36,867 bases of DNA from Gammaproteobacteria bacterium. GTDB taxonomy: Bacteria > Pseudomonadota > Gammaproteobacteria > Steroidobacterales > Steroidobacteraceae. The notes under the pieces are model-generated. The model saw nothing but the letters and a program-made list of their open reading frames with translations. It did no database searches and was not told where the DNA came from. The stretch covers positions 1 through 36,867 of the forward strand of contig VGUP01000008.1 of the NCBI GenBank assembly GCA_016874175.1, given 5' to 3'. Every line of letters begins with the position of its first letter. The stretch's first letter is position 1. Shown in pieces: positions 8,334 through 18,148 of this stretch. A program made the position numbers and the translations under genes.

Positions 8334-9167
8334 TCACTCGTGGCTGGATAACGGCATCTTACCTTTAGTGGCGCAGGGCTGTGACCAACGTTCGGCGCCA
8401 TCGAGCGAGGCGGCGCTGAGCCTACCGCCCCACACGCAGCCCGTATCCAGCGCGAGCAGGTCCGCGCGATCGACGAGTCCCAGCGTGGACCAGTGACCGG
8501 TGACCAGCCGTACGCCCCGCGTTCGTCGCAGGGGGACCTCGAACCAGGGCATCCAGCCCGCAGCCTGGGAGCCCGGCGCGCCTTTCATTTTCAAATCGAT
8601 GCGGCCGTCGGTTCGGCAAAAGCGCAGCCGGGTGAGTACGTTGATGATGAAGCGCAGACGATCGCTGCCTTCGAGAGCAGCGCTCCAACAGTCCGGTTTA
8701 TTGCCGTGCATGGCATCGAACAGCGGCTGCGGATCGGTCCGCAGCGCGCGCTCGACTTCGCCCGCGAACTGCAAGGTTTCGGCAGCGCTCCACTGCGGTA
8801 CCACGCCGGCATGCACCATGAGCTCGGATCCCTCGCTGAGCGCCAGCGGTTGCATCAGCAGCCATTCGAGCAAGGCATGTCGATCGGCTGCACACAGAAT
8901 CTCATCGAGTGTGTCGTCCTCGCGCAATTTGCGCCGGCTGCCGAAGGCGACGGCGAGCAGATGCAGATCGTGATTGCCGAGCACGACGCGCGCATTGGCG
9001 CCGAGTGCGCGCACGAAGCGCAGCACGCCGAGGGAGTCGGGCCCGCGATTGACGAGATCGCCGACGAACCAGAGCCGATCGCGATCGGCGTTGAAGCGGA
9101 TATCTTTGAGTAGCGCCTGCAATTCAGCCAAGCAGCCCTGTAGATCGCCGATGGCAATCCGCGCCAC
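8334..9167 (-). CDS. apaH: Symmetrical bis(5'-nucleosyl)-tetraphosphatase
   Basis: MARIAIGDLQGCLAELQALL, LWFVGDLVNRGPDSLGVLRFV, VLGNHDLHLLAVAFG, LMVHAGVVPQW. Confidence 0.96.
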   Translation of the reverse strand: MARIAIGDLQGCLAELQALLKDIRFNADRDRLWFVGDLVNRGPDSLGVLRFVRALGANARVVLGNHDLHLLAVAFGSRRKLREDDTLDEILCAADRHALLEWLLMQPLALSEGSELMVHAGVVPQWSAAETLQFAGEVERALRTDPQPLFDAMHGNKPDCWSAALEGSDRLRFIINVLTRLRFCRTDGRIDLKMKGAPGSQAAGWMPWFEVPLRRTRGVRLVTGHWSTLGLVDRADLLALDTGCVWGGRLSAASLDGAERWSQPCATKGKMPLSSHE

Positions 9168-9941
9168 TCAGTTGTCCTCGACGACTGCCGCGAGCGCTGC
9201 AAATTGCGCGGGTGCGAGGATCTCGGGACGCGCCCCGGGGTCAATACCGCAGGCGGCGATTTTCTCGGCATCGAGCAGCGATCGCAGCGCGTTGCGCAGC
9301 GTCTTGCGGCGCTGTGAAAAGGCCGCTGATACGACGCGTGCGTAGCGCGCATCCACCGCAAACGCAGGCGTTTGCTGCATGCTGAGTCGGGCCACTGCCG
9401 ACCACACTTGGGGCACGGGCCTGAACGCGCCGGGACCGACATCAAACAAATGCTCGGCAGTCACCCAAGGCGCGAGCATCACGGTGAGGCGGCCGTAGTC
9501 GCCGCTGCCCGGGGCAGCGCAAATGCGCTCGATCACTTCGCGCTGCAGCATGATGTGCAGGTCGATGATCGAAGCTCTGGCCTTGAGCAAATGAAAGAGC
9601 AGGGGCGTCGAGACGTTATAGGGCAGGTTGCCGATCACGCGCAGGCGCCTGCCACGGCTCGCCGCGAGCGCTGCGAAATCGAATTTCAGAGCGTCGGCTG
9701 TGCGCAGTGTGAGACCACGATCCGCGAGTCGCTGCTGCAGTTCGGCTGCCAGATCGCGATCGATTTCGATCGCATCGAGTGCGATGCAGCGCTCGAGCAG
9801 GGGTTCGGTGAGTGCGCCATGACCCGGACCGATCTCGACCAAGGCTTGGTCCGGTTGCGGATTGATTGCCTCTACGATGTGCGCGATGACCTGCGGGTCA
9901 TGCAGGAAGTTTTGACCGAAGCGCTTGCGAGCGAAGACCAA
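9168..9941 (-). CDS. rsmA: 16S rRNA (adenine1518/1519-N6) dimethyltransferase RsmA/KsgA
   Basis: ARKRFGQNFLHDPQVIAHIV, ALVEIGPGHGALTEPLLE, VIGNLPYNVSTPLLFHLL. Confidence 0.97.
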   Translation of the reverse strand: MVFARKRFGQNFLHDPQVIAHIVEAINPQPDQALVEIGPGHGALTEPLLERCIALDAIEIDRDLAAELQQRLADRGLTLRTADALKFDFAALAASRGRRLRVIGNLPYNVSTPLLFHLLKARASIIDLHIMLQREVIERICAAPGSGDYGRLTVMLAPWVTAEHLFDVGPGAFRPVPQVWSAVARLSMQQTPAFAVDARYARVVSAAFSQRRKTLRNALRSLLDAEKIAACGIDPGARPEILAPAQFAALAAVVEDN

Positions 9942-9949
9942 TTCGCGTC

Positions 9950-10915
9950 TCAGTGCGCTGCAGTGCGACGGCGTTGTACGAGCTCGACGGCCAGTTCGAC
10001 GGCGGCAAGCAGACTGCCGACATCGGCGCGGCCGCTGCCGGCGAGCGTGAGGGCGGTGCCGTGATCGACCGAAGTGCGAATCACCGGCAGACCGAGCGTG
10101 ACGTTGACCGCATGCCCAAACCCTGCGTGTTTGAGCACTGGCAGTCCCTGATCATGAAACATGGCGAGATAGGCGTCGGCCTTGGCCATTTCGCGTGGCA
10201 CGAAGGCCGTGTCGGCAGGCACGGGGCCGTAGGCGTTGATGCCACTAGCGCGCGCCGTCTCGATGGCCGGGGTAATTTCGTGCAAGTCTTCGTCGCCCAA
10301 AAGTCCGTTCTCGCCCGCATGCGGGTTGAGCCCGCAGACGGCGATGCGCGGCTGCGCGATCCCGAATGCGCTTTGCAAATCGTGATGCATGATCCGCAGG
10401 ATCTCGAGCAGCATGGGGGTTTTGATCGCATCGGGTACACGGCGCAGCGGCAGATGCGTGGTGGCGAGGGCCACGCGCAAATTGCCTGCGACCAGCAGCA
10501 TTACGGGTTTGGGCGCGCTACAGCGCTGCGCGAGATATTCGGTGTGACCTGAAAACGCCACACCCGATTCGGCGATCACGCTTTTTTGTACCGGTGCGGT
10601 GACTATGGCGTCGAAGTCGCCGTTGCGCACCCCAGCGAGTGCGTCGTCTAGCAGGCGCAGTACATAGGTCGAATTACGCACGTCGAGTTTGCCCGCCACG
10701 GCGGGCGTGGCGAGCGGTCGATGCAAAACTTTGAGGTGATCAAGTCGCGCGCCCGCAGGTGCCCGGGTCTCGAGCAGCTCGCGATCGACGAGACAGCTGA
10801 TCTCGCAGGGCGGCAGAGTGACGTTGGCGAGCTGCGCGCAGAGCTCCGGGCCGATGCCCGCAGGCTCACCCGAGGTGATGACGAGGCGCGGTCGATCAGC
10901 TCTTGATATCGACAT
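9950..10915 (-). CDS. pdxA: 4-hydroxythreonine-4-phosphate dehydrogenase
   Basis: RPRLVITSGEPAGIGPELCAQL, FSGHTEYLAQR, GLNPHAGENGLLGDED, AMFHDQGLPVLKHAGFG. Start refined to 10915. Confidence 0.96.
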   Translation of the reverse strand: MSISRADRPRLVITSGEPAGIGPELCAQLANVTLPPCEISCLVDRELLETRAPAGARLDHLKVLHRPLATPAVAGKLDVRNSTYVLRLLDDALAGVRNGDFDAIVTAPVQKSVIAESGVAFSGHTEYLAQRCSAPKPVMLLVAGNLRVALATTHLPLRRVPDAIKTPMLLEILRIMHHDLQSAFGIAQPRIAVCGLNPHAGENGLLGDEDLHEITPAIETARASGINAYGPVPADTAFVPREMAKADAYLAMFHDQGLPVLKHAGFGHAVNVTLGLPVIRTSVDHGTALTLAGSGRADVGSLLAAVELAVELVQRRRTAAH

Positions 10916-12212
10916 ACGCCTCGTCGCGCAGCCGACGCAGCCAGAGTTCGGTTTCTTCGTCGGCCTTGCTTTCACGTAGTTGCAGGAAGGCGCGTTGACG
11001 ACGCAGTTCGTCGGTGTTGTCGAACTGACGACGGCCGAGCAGCTGCACGATATGCCAGCCGAACTGAGTGCGGAACGGCTCGCTGATTTCATTTACAGTG
11101 AGTTTGCCGAGCGCAGCGTCGAATTCGGGCACGAAGGTGCCCGGGGCGGTCCAACCGAGATCGCCGCCTTCGGCCGCTGAACCCGGATCTTCGGAGAGCG
11201 TTTTGGCAAGCACTGCGAAGTCTTCGCCACGGTCTATACGCCCGCGAACGTCGACGAGACGCTGGCGCACGGTGGCGTCGTCCTGAATCTCGGTGGGCTT
11301 CAGCAGGATATGTCGCGCATGGGTCTGCTCGATGACGACTTGCTGATCGGCACCGCGGATTTCATTGAGGCGCACCAGGTGATAGCCCGACGGCGTACGC
11401 AGCGGCTGACTGATCTCGCCCGGCTTCAGCCCTACCACGAGATCGGCAAGTACCGTCGGGATTTCGGGGCCGCGACGCCAACCGAGCGCGCCGCCTTCGA
11501 GCGCCGTCTGACTGTTCGAATAGGCGACCGCCAAACGCGCGAAATCTTCGCCCGATTTGGCGCGTTCGAACACGTCCTGCGCGCGCTTGGCCGCCTCGTC
11601 GAGTTGCGTCGGCGAGGCGTCTTGCGGCACCGCGATGAGAATGTGCGAGATGTTGTACTCGTTGAGCTCGGACGGCCGTGATTTCTGCTTGTCGAGGAAT
11701 TGGTCGAGCTCGCGCGGCGACACATTGATGCGCTGGATGACATCGCGCTGTTGCAGCACTTGCAGCGTCATTTCACGGCGGATGTTCTCGCGGTACATGC
11801 CGTAGTCGATGCCCTGCTGGGCGAGTGCCGCAGGCAGTTTCGCCAGATCGAGGCCGTTGCGCTGCGCGACGTCGGCTAGCGCCTGGTTAAGGGCTTCATC
11901 GCTGATGCGGATGCCGGCGCGTTGGGCGCGTTGCATCTGGATTTCTTGCACGATGAGGCGCTCGAGTACTTGCTGTCGCAGCACGGTTGCGGGCGGCATT
12001 TCGAGGCCCTGTGCCTTGAGTCGCTCGCTGACCAAAAGAATCTGCTCTTCGAGTTCGGTGGTGAGCACCACGCCATCGTTCACCACGGCAGCCACGCGAT
12101 CGAGCATCACGCCACGATCGGAGAGCGAGCGTTGTGCAATCGCCGGTGCAGTGGTGGCGAGCACCAGCAAGGCAGCGGCAACAAGGCGAACGGCGGGCAG
12201 GCGATGGATCAT
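10896..12212 (-). CDS. surA: Periplasmic chaperone/peptidyl-prolyl isomerase SurA
   Basis: Signal peptide MIHRLPAVRLVAAALLVLATTAPAIA, LDRVAAVVNDGVVLTTELE, two parvulin domains (...SHILIAVP...; ...ARHILLKP...GDLGW...FGWHIVQLLGRR). Confidence 0.96.
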   Translation of the reverse strand: MIHRLPAVRLVAAALLVLATTAPAIAQRSLSDRGVMLDRVAAVVNDGVVLTTELEEQILLVSERLKAQGLEMPPATVLRQQVLERLIVQEIQMQRAQRAGIRISDEALNQALADVAQRNGLDLAKLPAALAQQGIDYGMYRENIRREMTLQVLQQRDVIQRINVSPRELDQFLDKQKSRPSELNEYNISHILIAVPQDASPTQLDEAAKRAQDVFERAKSGEDFARLAVAYSNSQTALEGGALGWRRGPEIPTVLADLVVGLKPGEISQPLRTPSGYHLVRLNEIRGADQQVVIEQTHARHILLKPTEIQDDATVRQRLVDVRGRIDRGEDFAVLAKTLSEDPGSAAEGGDLGWTAPGTFVPEFDAALGKLTVNEISEPFRTQFGWHIVQLLGRRQFDNTDELRRQRAFLQLRESKADEETELWLRRLRDEAYVDIKS

Positions 12213-12238
12213 GTTCTGAACCTGAAAATCTAGGGAAG

Positions 12239-14539
12239 TCAGCGGCTTAGGCCGACCGGGGAGTATCCCCGAATTGCCTCTTCGAGGAAAGCATCGGCCG
12301 AGCTTCCAACACTCGCTAGGCCGTTCAGTTCCAGCTGCAGGTAAATACCCGTATCGCGCTCGCCGGTGCGGCTCGAGACGAAGCGGCGACCGACCAGACG
12401 CAGCCGCCAGCAACAAGCCTTGAACTCGAGTCCCGCAAACCGTTCGAGCGTAGTGCGTTCGCGCAGGTCATAGACCATGCGCCCGTAAGCGTTCCAGCGG
12501 GCGTGAATCGGCCACGCGCCCGACACTTCGCTCTGCTCCAGTCGGTCGCGTTGGAAGCGATACGCGAGATTGAGCGCACGCTCATCGTCAGGTCGATACT
12601 GCACGCGCAAATGACTGCGTTGCTGTCGCGATGCTTCGCTGTCCCACTGCAGGCCGAGATTGACGTTCCAGTCGCGCCAGGCCGAGATACCGAGTTGCGC
12701 CACGAGATCGGAGTGATTAGTGGTGGGGGCTGCTTCGCCCGGCAGACGAACGCGCGGTCGCTCGAAGCGCCAGGTTTGTCCGAGCGTCGCGGTCAATAAT
12801 TGCCGACCCGAACGACTGTCGTAGATGCGCGAGGTCAGGCCGACACTGGCGTGGTTCGCATCGGCGACACGATCTGCACCCGCATAGCGCGTGGTACGAA
12901 AGAGCTGCACGAAATCGAGATCCGGCAGCGCAGTGTCGAAGATCGGCAGCGTATCTTGCTTGCGATAGGGCGTCCGAAGATATAGCAGCCGCGGTTCGAG
13001 CGTCATGCGCGTACGCGAGTCAGCGTTGCTGTTGCGCTCGAGTCGCAACGCGGCATCGAGTGCCGCCCAGGGTAGTGAGCGCGTGGGCTTGTCATCGCCA
13101 CCGCGAGTGACGTTCTCAAGATCGTACTGCGTGTACCGCCAGCCGAACTGTGGCCGAAGGTAGTACCCCGCGTTGCCGAAGTCGAGTCCCAAGCGCGGCG
13201 CGAGATCGGCGCGCCAGCCCTGTACGCCGGCATCACGATCAAAGTTCACGAGCTCACCATCGAACCCGAAGCTCAACGGCAGCGCGCCGGGACGTTGCCA
13301 ATCACCGCTCGTGAGTACACGCGGCAGGCGCGCATAGGGTCGATCGACTGCGTTGAGTGCGCGATCGATCGTCTGGAATTGATCGGCCGCGGCACGCAGC
13401 CACCAGTGATCGTCGCGATAGCTCAGGCTCGCGAGTCGCCGCAGGAAGGCGGTACTCGTGCCTTCGCCGCCAGCGGCAAAATCTTCGAAGTATTCAGCAT
13501 CGCTGACGCTCTGCGCATCGAGATCGAAACGCCAGCCCGCAGGCATTTCGCTGCGGTGCCCGACTTGCAGCCAATTGCGATCGGCATCGCGCAGCGAGTC
13601 GGAGGGCAAATAATTGAGCCGAAGTTCGCCGCGATGCTGTCGCGTCAAATAACGAAAGCGGCTGCCGAGATCGAGTCCGCGTCGACCAAAGATCGTGGGT
13701 TCCAGCGTGAGGTCATAGTTGGGTGCGAGATTGAAATAATAAGGCAGAGTCGCTTCGGCACCGCCGCGCGTGCTGTAACCGATATTTGGAAACAGAAAGC
13801 CGCTCTTGCGCTGGCCGCCGAGCGGAAACGAGAGATAGGGCAGGTAGAGAATCGGTACACCTTTGAATTCGATTGCTGCGTTGCGACCCGTGCCATTGCG
13901 ACTTTGAGTGTCGAGCTCGATGCTGCGGGCGCGGATGCGCCAATCGGGCGAGGCTTGCGGACAGGTGCTGAACCACACCTGCGACAGCGTCACCTTGCCA
14001 TCAAGACCGACCGCCATGCTAGCAGCCGCGCCGCGTGCCGGCCGGGTCGGCAGTTGGAACTCGGCATCATCAAAACTCACACCGCCCGCAGGGTCGTAAC
14101 GACCCGAGCGACCGGAGGCGCGCAGCTGCGAGTCGGCATAGCGTACGCGACCGCGCACCGCGAACTCACGCTTCTTGGCGTCGTACTCGACATCTTCGGC
14201 GCTGAGGCTGCGCTCGCCTTGACGGATGTTGACGCCGCCGCTCAGGTCCGCGTCACCGCTGACGCCAAGTTCCGCGGCATCGCTCGTGACTTCGACCGCC
14301 TCGTCGGTTTGGCGCACGAGTGGGGAGGCCGCGGGCGGCGCGCTGCCCGCCTCGGGCAGCCGATCGCCGCGCGCGAGTGCCGCGCGTACCGAACTCGGCG
14401 CGGGACAGCGCATGGGCGGCGTGGTCGCTTCGGCCGCCGCCGCCGCCGGCGCTGCCGACGCCCGGGCCTCGAGCACGCCTTGCGGGACCGCGAGCGCTGC
14501 GCAGGCAATGAGACTGGAGAGGCGACGCGGCGGGGCCAT
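12239..14539 (-). CDS. lptD: LPS-assembly outer membrane protein LptD
   Basis: Extracytoplasmic LptA-like domain (GDADLSGGVNIRQGERSLSAEDVEYD), VPILYLPYLSFPLGGQRKSGFLFP, C-terminal beta-barrel; four Cys in C...C...CC order. Start refined to ATG 14539. Confidence 0.95.
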   Translation of the reverse strand: MAPPRRLSSLIACAALAVPQGVLEARASAAPAAAAAEATTPPMRCPAPSSVRAALARGDRLPEAGSAPPAASPLVRQTDEAVEVTSDAAELGVSGDADLSGGVNIRQGERSLSAEDVEYDAKKREFAVRGRVRYADSQLRASGRSGRYDPAGGVSFDDAEFQLPTRPARGAAASMAVGLDGKVTLSQVWFSTCPQASPDWRIRARSIELDTQSRNGTGRNAAIEFKGVPILYLPYLSFPLGGQRKSGFLFPNIGYSTRGGAEATLPYYFNLAPNYDLTLEPTIFGRRGLDLGSRFRYLTRQHRGELRLNYLPSDSLRDADRNWLQVGHRSEMPAGWRFDLDAQSVSDAEYFEDFAAGGEGTSTAFLRRLASLSYRDDHWWLRAAADQFQTIDRALNAVDRPYARLPRVLTSGDWQRPGALPLSFGFDGELVNFDRDAGVQGWRADLAPRLGLDFGNAGYYLRPQFGWRYTQYDLENVTRGGDDKPTRSLPWAALDAALRLERNSNADSRTRMTLEPRLLYLRTPYRKQDTLPIFDTALPDLDFVQLFRTTRYAGADRVADANHASVGLTSRIYDSRSGRQLLTATLGQTWRFERPRVRLPGEAAPTTNHSDLVAQLGISAWRDWNVNLGLQWDSEASRQQRSHLRVQYRPDDERALNLAYRFQRDRLEQSEVSGAWPIHARWNAYGRMVYDLRERTTLERFAGLEFKACCWRLRLVGRRFVSSRTGERDTGIYLQLELNGLASVGSSADAFLEEAIRGYSPVGLSR

Positions 14540-14548
14540 GACGTCGCC

Positions 14549-14558
14549 CATTATAATG
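14549..14558. promoter_or_regulatory. Palindromic CATTATAATG: TATAAT -10-like hexamer on both strands between divergent lptD and amgK
   Basis: TATAAT at 14552-14557 (+) and at 14555-14550 (-). No clear -35 on either side. Confidence 0.4.
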
Positions 14559-14592
14559 ACCGGCCTTTTCGCTACCGTGGATTTCAGCGCAC

Positions 14593-15669
14593 TTGTCGAT
14601 TTCCGCCGATTCAATCAATTCGCGGCTCTGGGCCGACGCCCGGTTCGAACTTCTGTCGCAGTGGATCGTGCAAGAGCTCGGTCACGACGCCGCAGAGATC
14701 GGTGTGGCCTCGGCCGATGCGAGCTTTCGCCGCTATTTTCGTGCTCGCCTGCGTGATGGCAGCACGTTTGTGGTCATGGATGCGCCACCTGCGTACGAAG
14801 ACATCAGCCCCTATTTGCAGGTCGCGACGCTGCTGCAAGACGCGGGTGTGCACGTGCCTGCGGTCCACGCCGTCGATCGCGAACGCGGCTTCGTGTTGCT
14901 CGAAGATTTGGGCTCGATCCCGTTTTTGACCGAGCTGCGCCGGCCCGGTCGCGCCACTGCGCTGTACGCCGCAGCGTTGCAAACCCTGGAGGGAATTCAG
15001 GTCGACGGCCTGCCTGCAGCGCGCGAATTGCCGCCCTACGATGCGGCCGCGCTGCGCCGCGAACTCGAACTGATGCTCGAGTGGTTTTGCGGTCGTCACC
15101 TGCAACTCGAACTCGATGCCGCCGAGCGCGAGCTCATCGAGCAGGCATTTCTTTGGCTGATCGATGCTGCGCTCGCGCAGCCGGTCGTTTTCGTGCACCG
15201 CGATTACCACTCACGCAATCTCATGCTGTTGCCGGGTGATGCCACGGGTGTCATCGACTTTCAGGATGCGCTGGCCGGTCCCGTGGGTTATGACCTGGTC
15301 TCGTTGCTCAAAGATTGCTACATCGGTTGGCCGCGGGCGCAAGTCGAGAGCTGGGTTCGTGAATATCGGGCGCGGCTGCTGCGCCGCGGCGCTGCGGCAC
15401 TGTGCGGTCATGACGATCGGGAATTCCTGCGCTGGTTCGACCTAATCGGAGTGCAGCGACACATCAAGGTGCTCGGCATCTTTGCGCGGCTTTGGTGGCG
15501 CGATGGCAAGATCGGCTATCTCGATGATCTGCCGCTGACCCTCGATTACGTGCGCGACAGCAGCGCGCGTTACCCCGAGTTGCGCGGGTTTGCGCGCTGG
15601 CTGGAGCGTCGCGTCGTCCCGCAACTGGCGATCGCGAACCTGCGCGCCAAGCAGGCGGCGTCAAAATGA
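14593..15669 (+). CDS. amgK: N-acetylmuramate/N-acetylglucosamine kinase AmgK (aminoglycoside phosphotransferase fold)
   Basis: FVHRDYHSRNLMLL...GVIDFQDALAGPVGYDLVSLLKDCYIGW kinase motifs; TTG start; ATGA overlap with murU. Confidence 0.9.
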   Translation: MSISADSINSRLWADARFELLSQWIVQELGHDAAEIGVASADASFRRYFRARLRDGSTFVVMDAPPAYEDISPYLQVATLLQDAGVHVPAVHAVDRERGFVLLEDLGSIPFLTELRRPGRATALYAAALQTLEGIQVDGLPAARELPPYDAAALRRELELMLEWFCGRHLQLELDAAERELIEQAFLWLIDAALAQPVVFVHRDYHSRNLMLLPGDATGVIDFQDALAGPVGYDLVSLLKDCYIGWPRAQVESWVREYRARLLRRGAAALCGHDDREFLRWFDLIGVQRHIKVLGIFARLWWRDGKIGYLDDLPLTLDYVRDSSARYPELRGFARWLERRVVPQLAIANLRAKQAASK

Positions 15670-16388
15670 AAGCGATGATTTTGGCCGCCGGGCGCGGTGA
15701 GCGCATGCGGCCGCTGACCGACCATTGCCCCAAACCTTTGCTCGAGGTGGGCGGTCGGTCGTTGCTCGCGTGGCATCTGGCGGCGCTGGCGCGCGCCGGT
15801 GTCCGCGACATTGTCATCAACCATGCTTGGCTCGGCGCGCAGATCGAGTCAGCTCTCGGCGACGGTCGTCGTTACGGCGTGCGTATCGCCTACAGTGACG
15901 AACACGGCGAGGCGCTCGAGACCGCAGGCGGCATCGTCAACGCACTGCCGCTGTTGGGCGACGAACCTTTTTTGGTGGTCAATGGCGATATCTGGACCGA
16001 CTTCGATTACGCGCGCCCGCCACGACTCGACGCCGCGGCAACCGCTAGCCTGATCCTGGTGCCCAATCCGCCGCAGCATCCGCGCGGCGACTTTGCCTTG
16101 CTGCCGCGTGATGCGCGCGAGGATGGCTATGACGTGCTCGCCGATCCTGCGCGGCTCGCCGCGCCCGACGCGCCGCCGCGATACACCTTTTCGGGTATCG
16201 CCATGTACCGCGCCGAGTTCTTTGCCGGCTGCAAGCCGGGGCGTTTCCCGTTGCTGCCGCTGCTGCGGCAAGCGGCAGCCGCAGGGCGTTTGCGCGGCCG
16301 TCTGTACCAGGGACTTTGGTCGGATATCGGCACGCCCGACCGGCTGCGCGAACTCGATGAACGGCTCGCCGGCGGGGCGAACGGCTGA
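15666..16388 (+). CDS. murU: N-acetylmuramate alpha-1-phosphate uridylyltransferase
   Basis: MKAMILAAGRGERMRPLTDHCPKPLLEVGGRSLLAWHL, VVNGDIWTDFD, LWSDIGTPDRL; adjacent to amgK. Confidence 0.92.
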   Translation: MKAMILAAGRGERMRPLTDHCPKPLLEVGGRSLLAWHLAALARAGVRDIVINHAWLGAQIESALGDGRRYGVRIAYSDEHGEALETAGGIVNALPLLGDEPFLVVNGDIWTDFDYARPPRLDAAATASLILVPNPPQHPRGDFALLPRDAREDGYDVLADPARLAAPDAPPRYTFSGIAMYRAEFFAGCKPGRFPLLPLLRQAAAAGRLRGRLYQGLWSDIGTPDRLRELDERLAGGANG

Positions 16389-16443
16389 GTCTGCGGTGCG
16401 TCGCACCCGCTAAAGCGCGACCGCGGTCGCGTAAACTCCGCTC

Positions 16444-17481
16444 ATGACCGAAAAGGAAAAAGTCGTCGCTGTGTCGTCACTCGTGCGTAGCGGCGAGAAG
16501 TACCGCACGGAACAAGGTTTTTCCGCGATCCGCGATGGCATCAAGGCGACCGCCGGCGCACCGCTGCGCGTGCCGGGCGGCAAGCCGCGCTGGCTCAAGG
16601 CACCACTCGCTGCGGGCGAGAACTATGATTTCGTGCGCCGCACGGTGCGCGAGCATCGTCTGGCGACGGTCTGCGAGGAAGCGAAGTGCCCGAATATCGG
16701 CGAATGCTGGAACGCGGGCACGGCGACCATCATGCTGATGGGCGAGGTCTGCACGCGGGCCTGTCGTTTTTGTGCAGTCGACACCGGTAATCCGCGCGGC
16801 TGGCTGGACCCCGAAGAGCCACGCAATACCGCGCGTACGGTGGCGCTGATGCGCCTGCGTTATGTCGTGCTCACTTCCGTGAACCGTGACGATTTGCCGG
16901 ATGGCGGGGCCGCGCATTTTGCGGCGGCAGTACGGGCAATCAAAGAAATCTCGCCGCAGACGGCAGTCGAGGCGCTGACTCCGGATTTTCAGGGCGTACT
17001 TGCCGATGTCGGGACGGTGGTCGATTCCGGACTCGAGGTCTTTGCGCAAAACGTCGAAACCGTACGGCGGCTGACTCATCCGGTGCGCGATCCACGCGCG
17101 GGCTACGAACAGACCTTGCGCGTGCTCGCTCATGCCAAGCGCCATCGGTCCGCGGTTTTGACCAAAACCAGCCTGATGCTCGGACTCGGCGAGACCGACC
17201 AAGAAATCATGGCCGCCATGGATGATTTGCGCGTGCACGACGTCGACCTGCTCACGCTCGGGCAATACCTGCAGCCGACCGCAAATCATTTGCCGGTGGC
17301 TAGATTCGTCACGCCCGAGGAGTTCGATCGCTATCGCGAGTGGGCACTGGCGCGCGGTTTTCGCGAATGCGTATCGGGGCCGCTCGTGCGCTCGAGCTAT
17401 CGCGCCGAGCAGGCGCTCGCCGGCAATAACGCCGGGCTCGACAACACGGCGCTCGCGGCCAGTGTCCCGCCTCGTCCGTAA
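16444..17481 (+). CDS. lipA: Lipoyl synthase (radical SAM)
   Basis: [12 protein letters not shown] and CTRACRFC cysteine motifs; [30 protein letters not shown]. Confidence 0.97.
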   Translation: MTEKEKVVAVSSLVRSGEKYRTEQGFSAIRDGIKATAGAPLRVPGGKPRWLKAPLAAGENYDFVRRTVREHRLATVCEEAKCPNIGECWNAGTATIMLMGEVCTRACRFCAVDTGNPRGWLDPEEPRNTARTVALMRLRYVVLTSVNRDDLPDGGAAHFAAAVRAIKEISPQTAVEALTPDFQGVLADVGTVVDSGLEVFAQNVETVRRLTHPVRDPRAGYEQTLRVLAHAKRHRSAVLTKTSLMLGLGETDQEIMAAMDDLRVHDVDLLTLGQYLQPTANHLPVARFVTPEEFDRYREWALARGFRECVSGPLVRSSYRAEQALAGNNAGLDNTALAASVPPRP

Positions 17482-18148
17482 CCTCGGTCGCGCCGAGTAC
17501 CTGCTGGTCTGGCAGGCGATGCAGCGCTTCACCGACGAGCGCACGGTCGACACCGCAGATGAAATCTGGGTGCTTGAGCACGAACCCGTATTCACCCTTG
17601 GCATGAACGCCGACCCGACGCATGTGCTCGCGGCGGGGGACATCCCGGTGGTGCGCGTCGATCGTGGGGGTCAGGTCACTTACCACGGGCCCGGGCAATT
17701 GGTGGTATATCCGCTCATCGATCTGCGACGCGCCGGGCTCGGGGTGCGTGATCTCGTGACGGCGCTCGAGCAGTCAACCATCGACTGCCTCGCCGGGTAC
17801 GGCATTTCGGCCGCCACGCGGCCAAAGGCGCCGGGTGTGTATGTGGACGGACGCAAAATCGCCAGCGTCGGCATCCGGGTGCGGCGGGGTGCGAGTTATC
17901 ATGGCTTGGCGTTGAACGTGGCCATGGATCTGGGGCCGTTCGAGCGCATCAACCCCTGCGGCTACGAAGGGCTCGCAATGACCCAGCTGGCGGCGCTCGG
18001 CGCCCCGACCGGGATGTCGCGTGTGGCCGCGGACCTGCTGACCGAACTGCAACGTAGGTTGTCGAGGATCCGCCATGACCCCTCCGAAGCCCGTACCGAC
18101 GAAGAAAGAAATCGAGATGGTTCGCAACCTTCTCACCTACATCGGTGA
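17462..18148 (+). CDS. lipB: Lipoyl(octanoyl) transferase
   Basis: From GTG 17462: [77 protein letters not shown]. Confidence 0.93.
   Translation: MSRLVRNLGRAEYLLVWQAMQRFTDERTVDTADEIWVLEHEPVFTLGMNADPTHVLAAGDIPVVRVDRGGQVTYHGPGQLVVYPLIDLRRAGLGVRDLVTALEQSTIDCLAGYGISAATRPKAPGVYVDGRKIASVGIRVRRGASYHGLALNVAMDLGPFERINPCGYEGLAMTQLAALGAPTGMSRVAADLLTELQRRLSRIRHDPSEARTDEERNRDGSQPSHLHR

Noticed and set aside
13295-14929. 544 aa plus-strand ORF antisense to lptD and running into amgK
   Set aside because: Shadow ORF typical of GC-rich DNA; composition lacks recognisable domains, while both lptD and amgK frames have clear homology motifs.
16477-17643. 388 aa minus-strand ORF opposite lipA/lipB
   Set aside because: Antisense shadow of confidently identified lipA and lipB.
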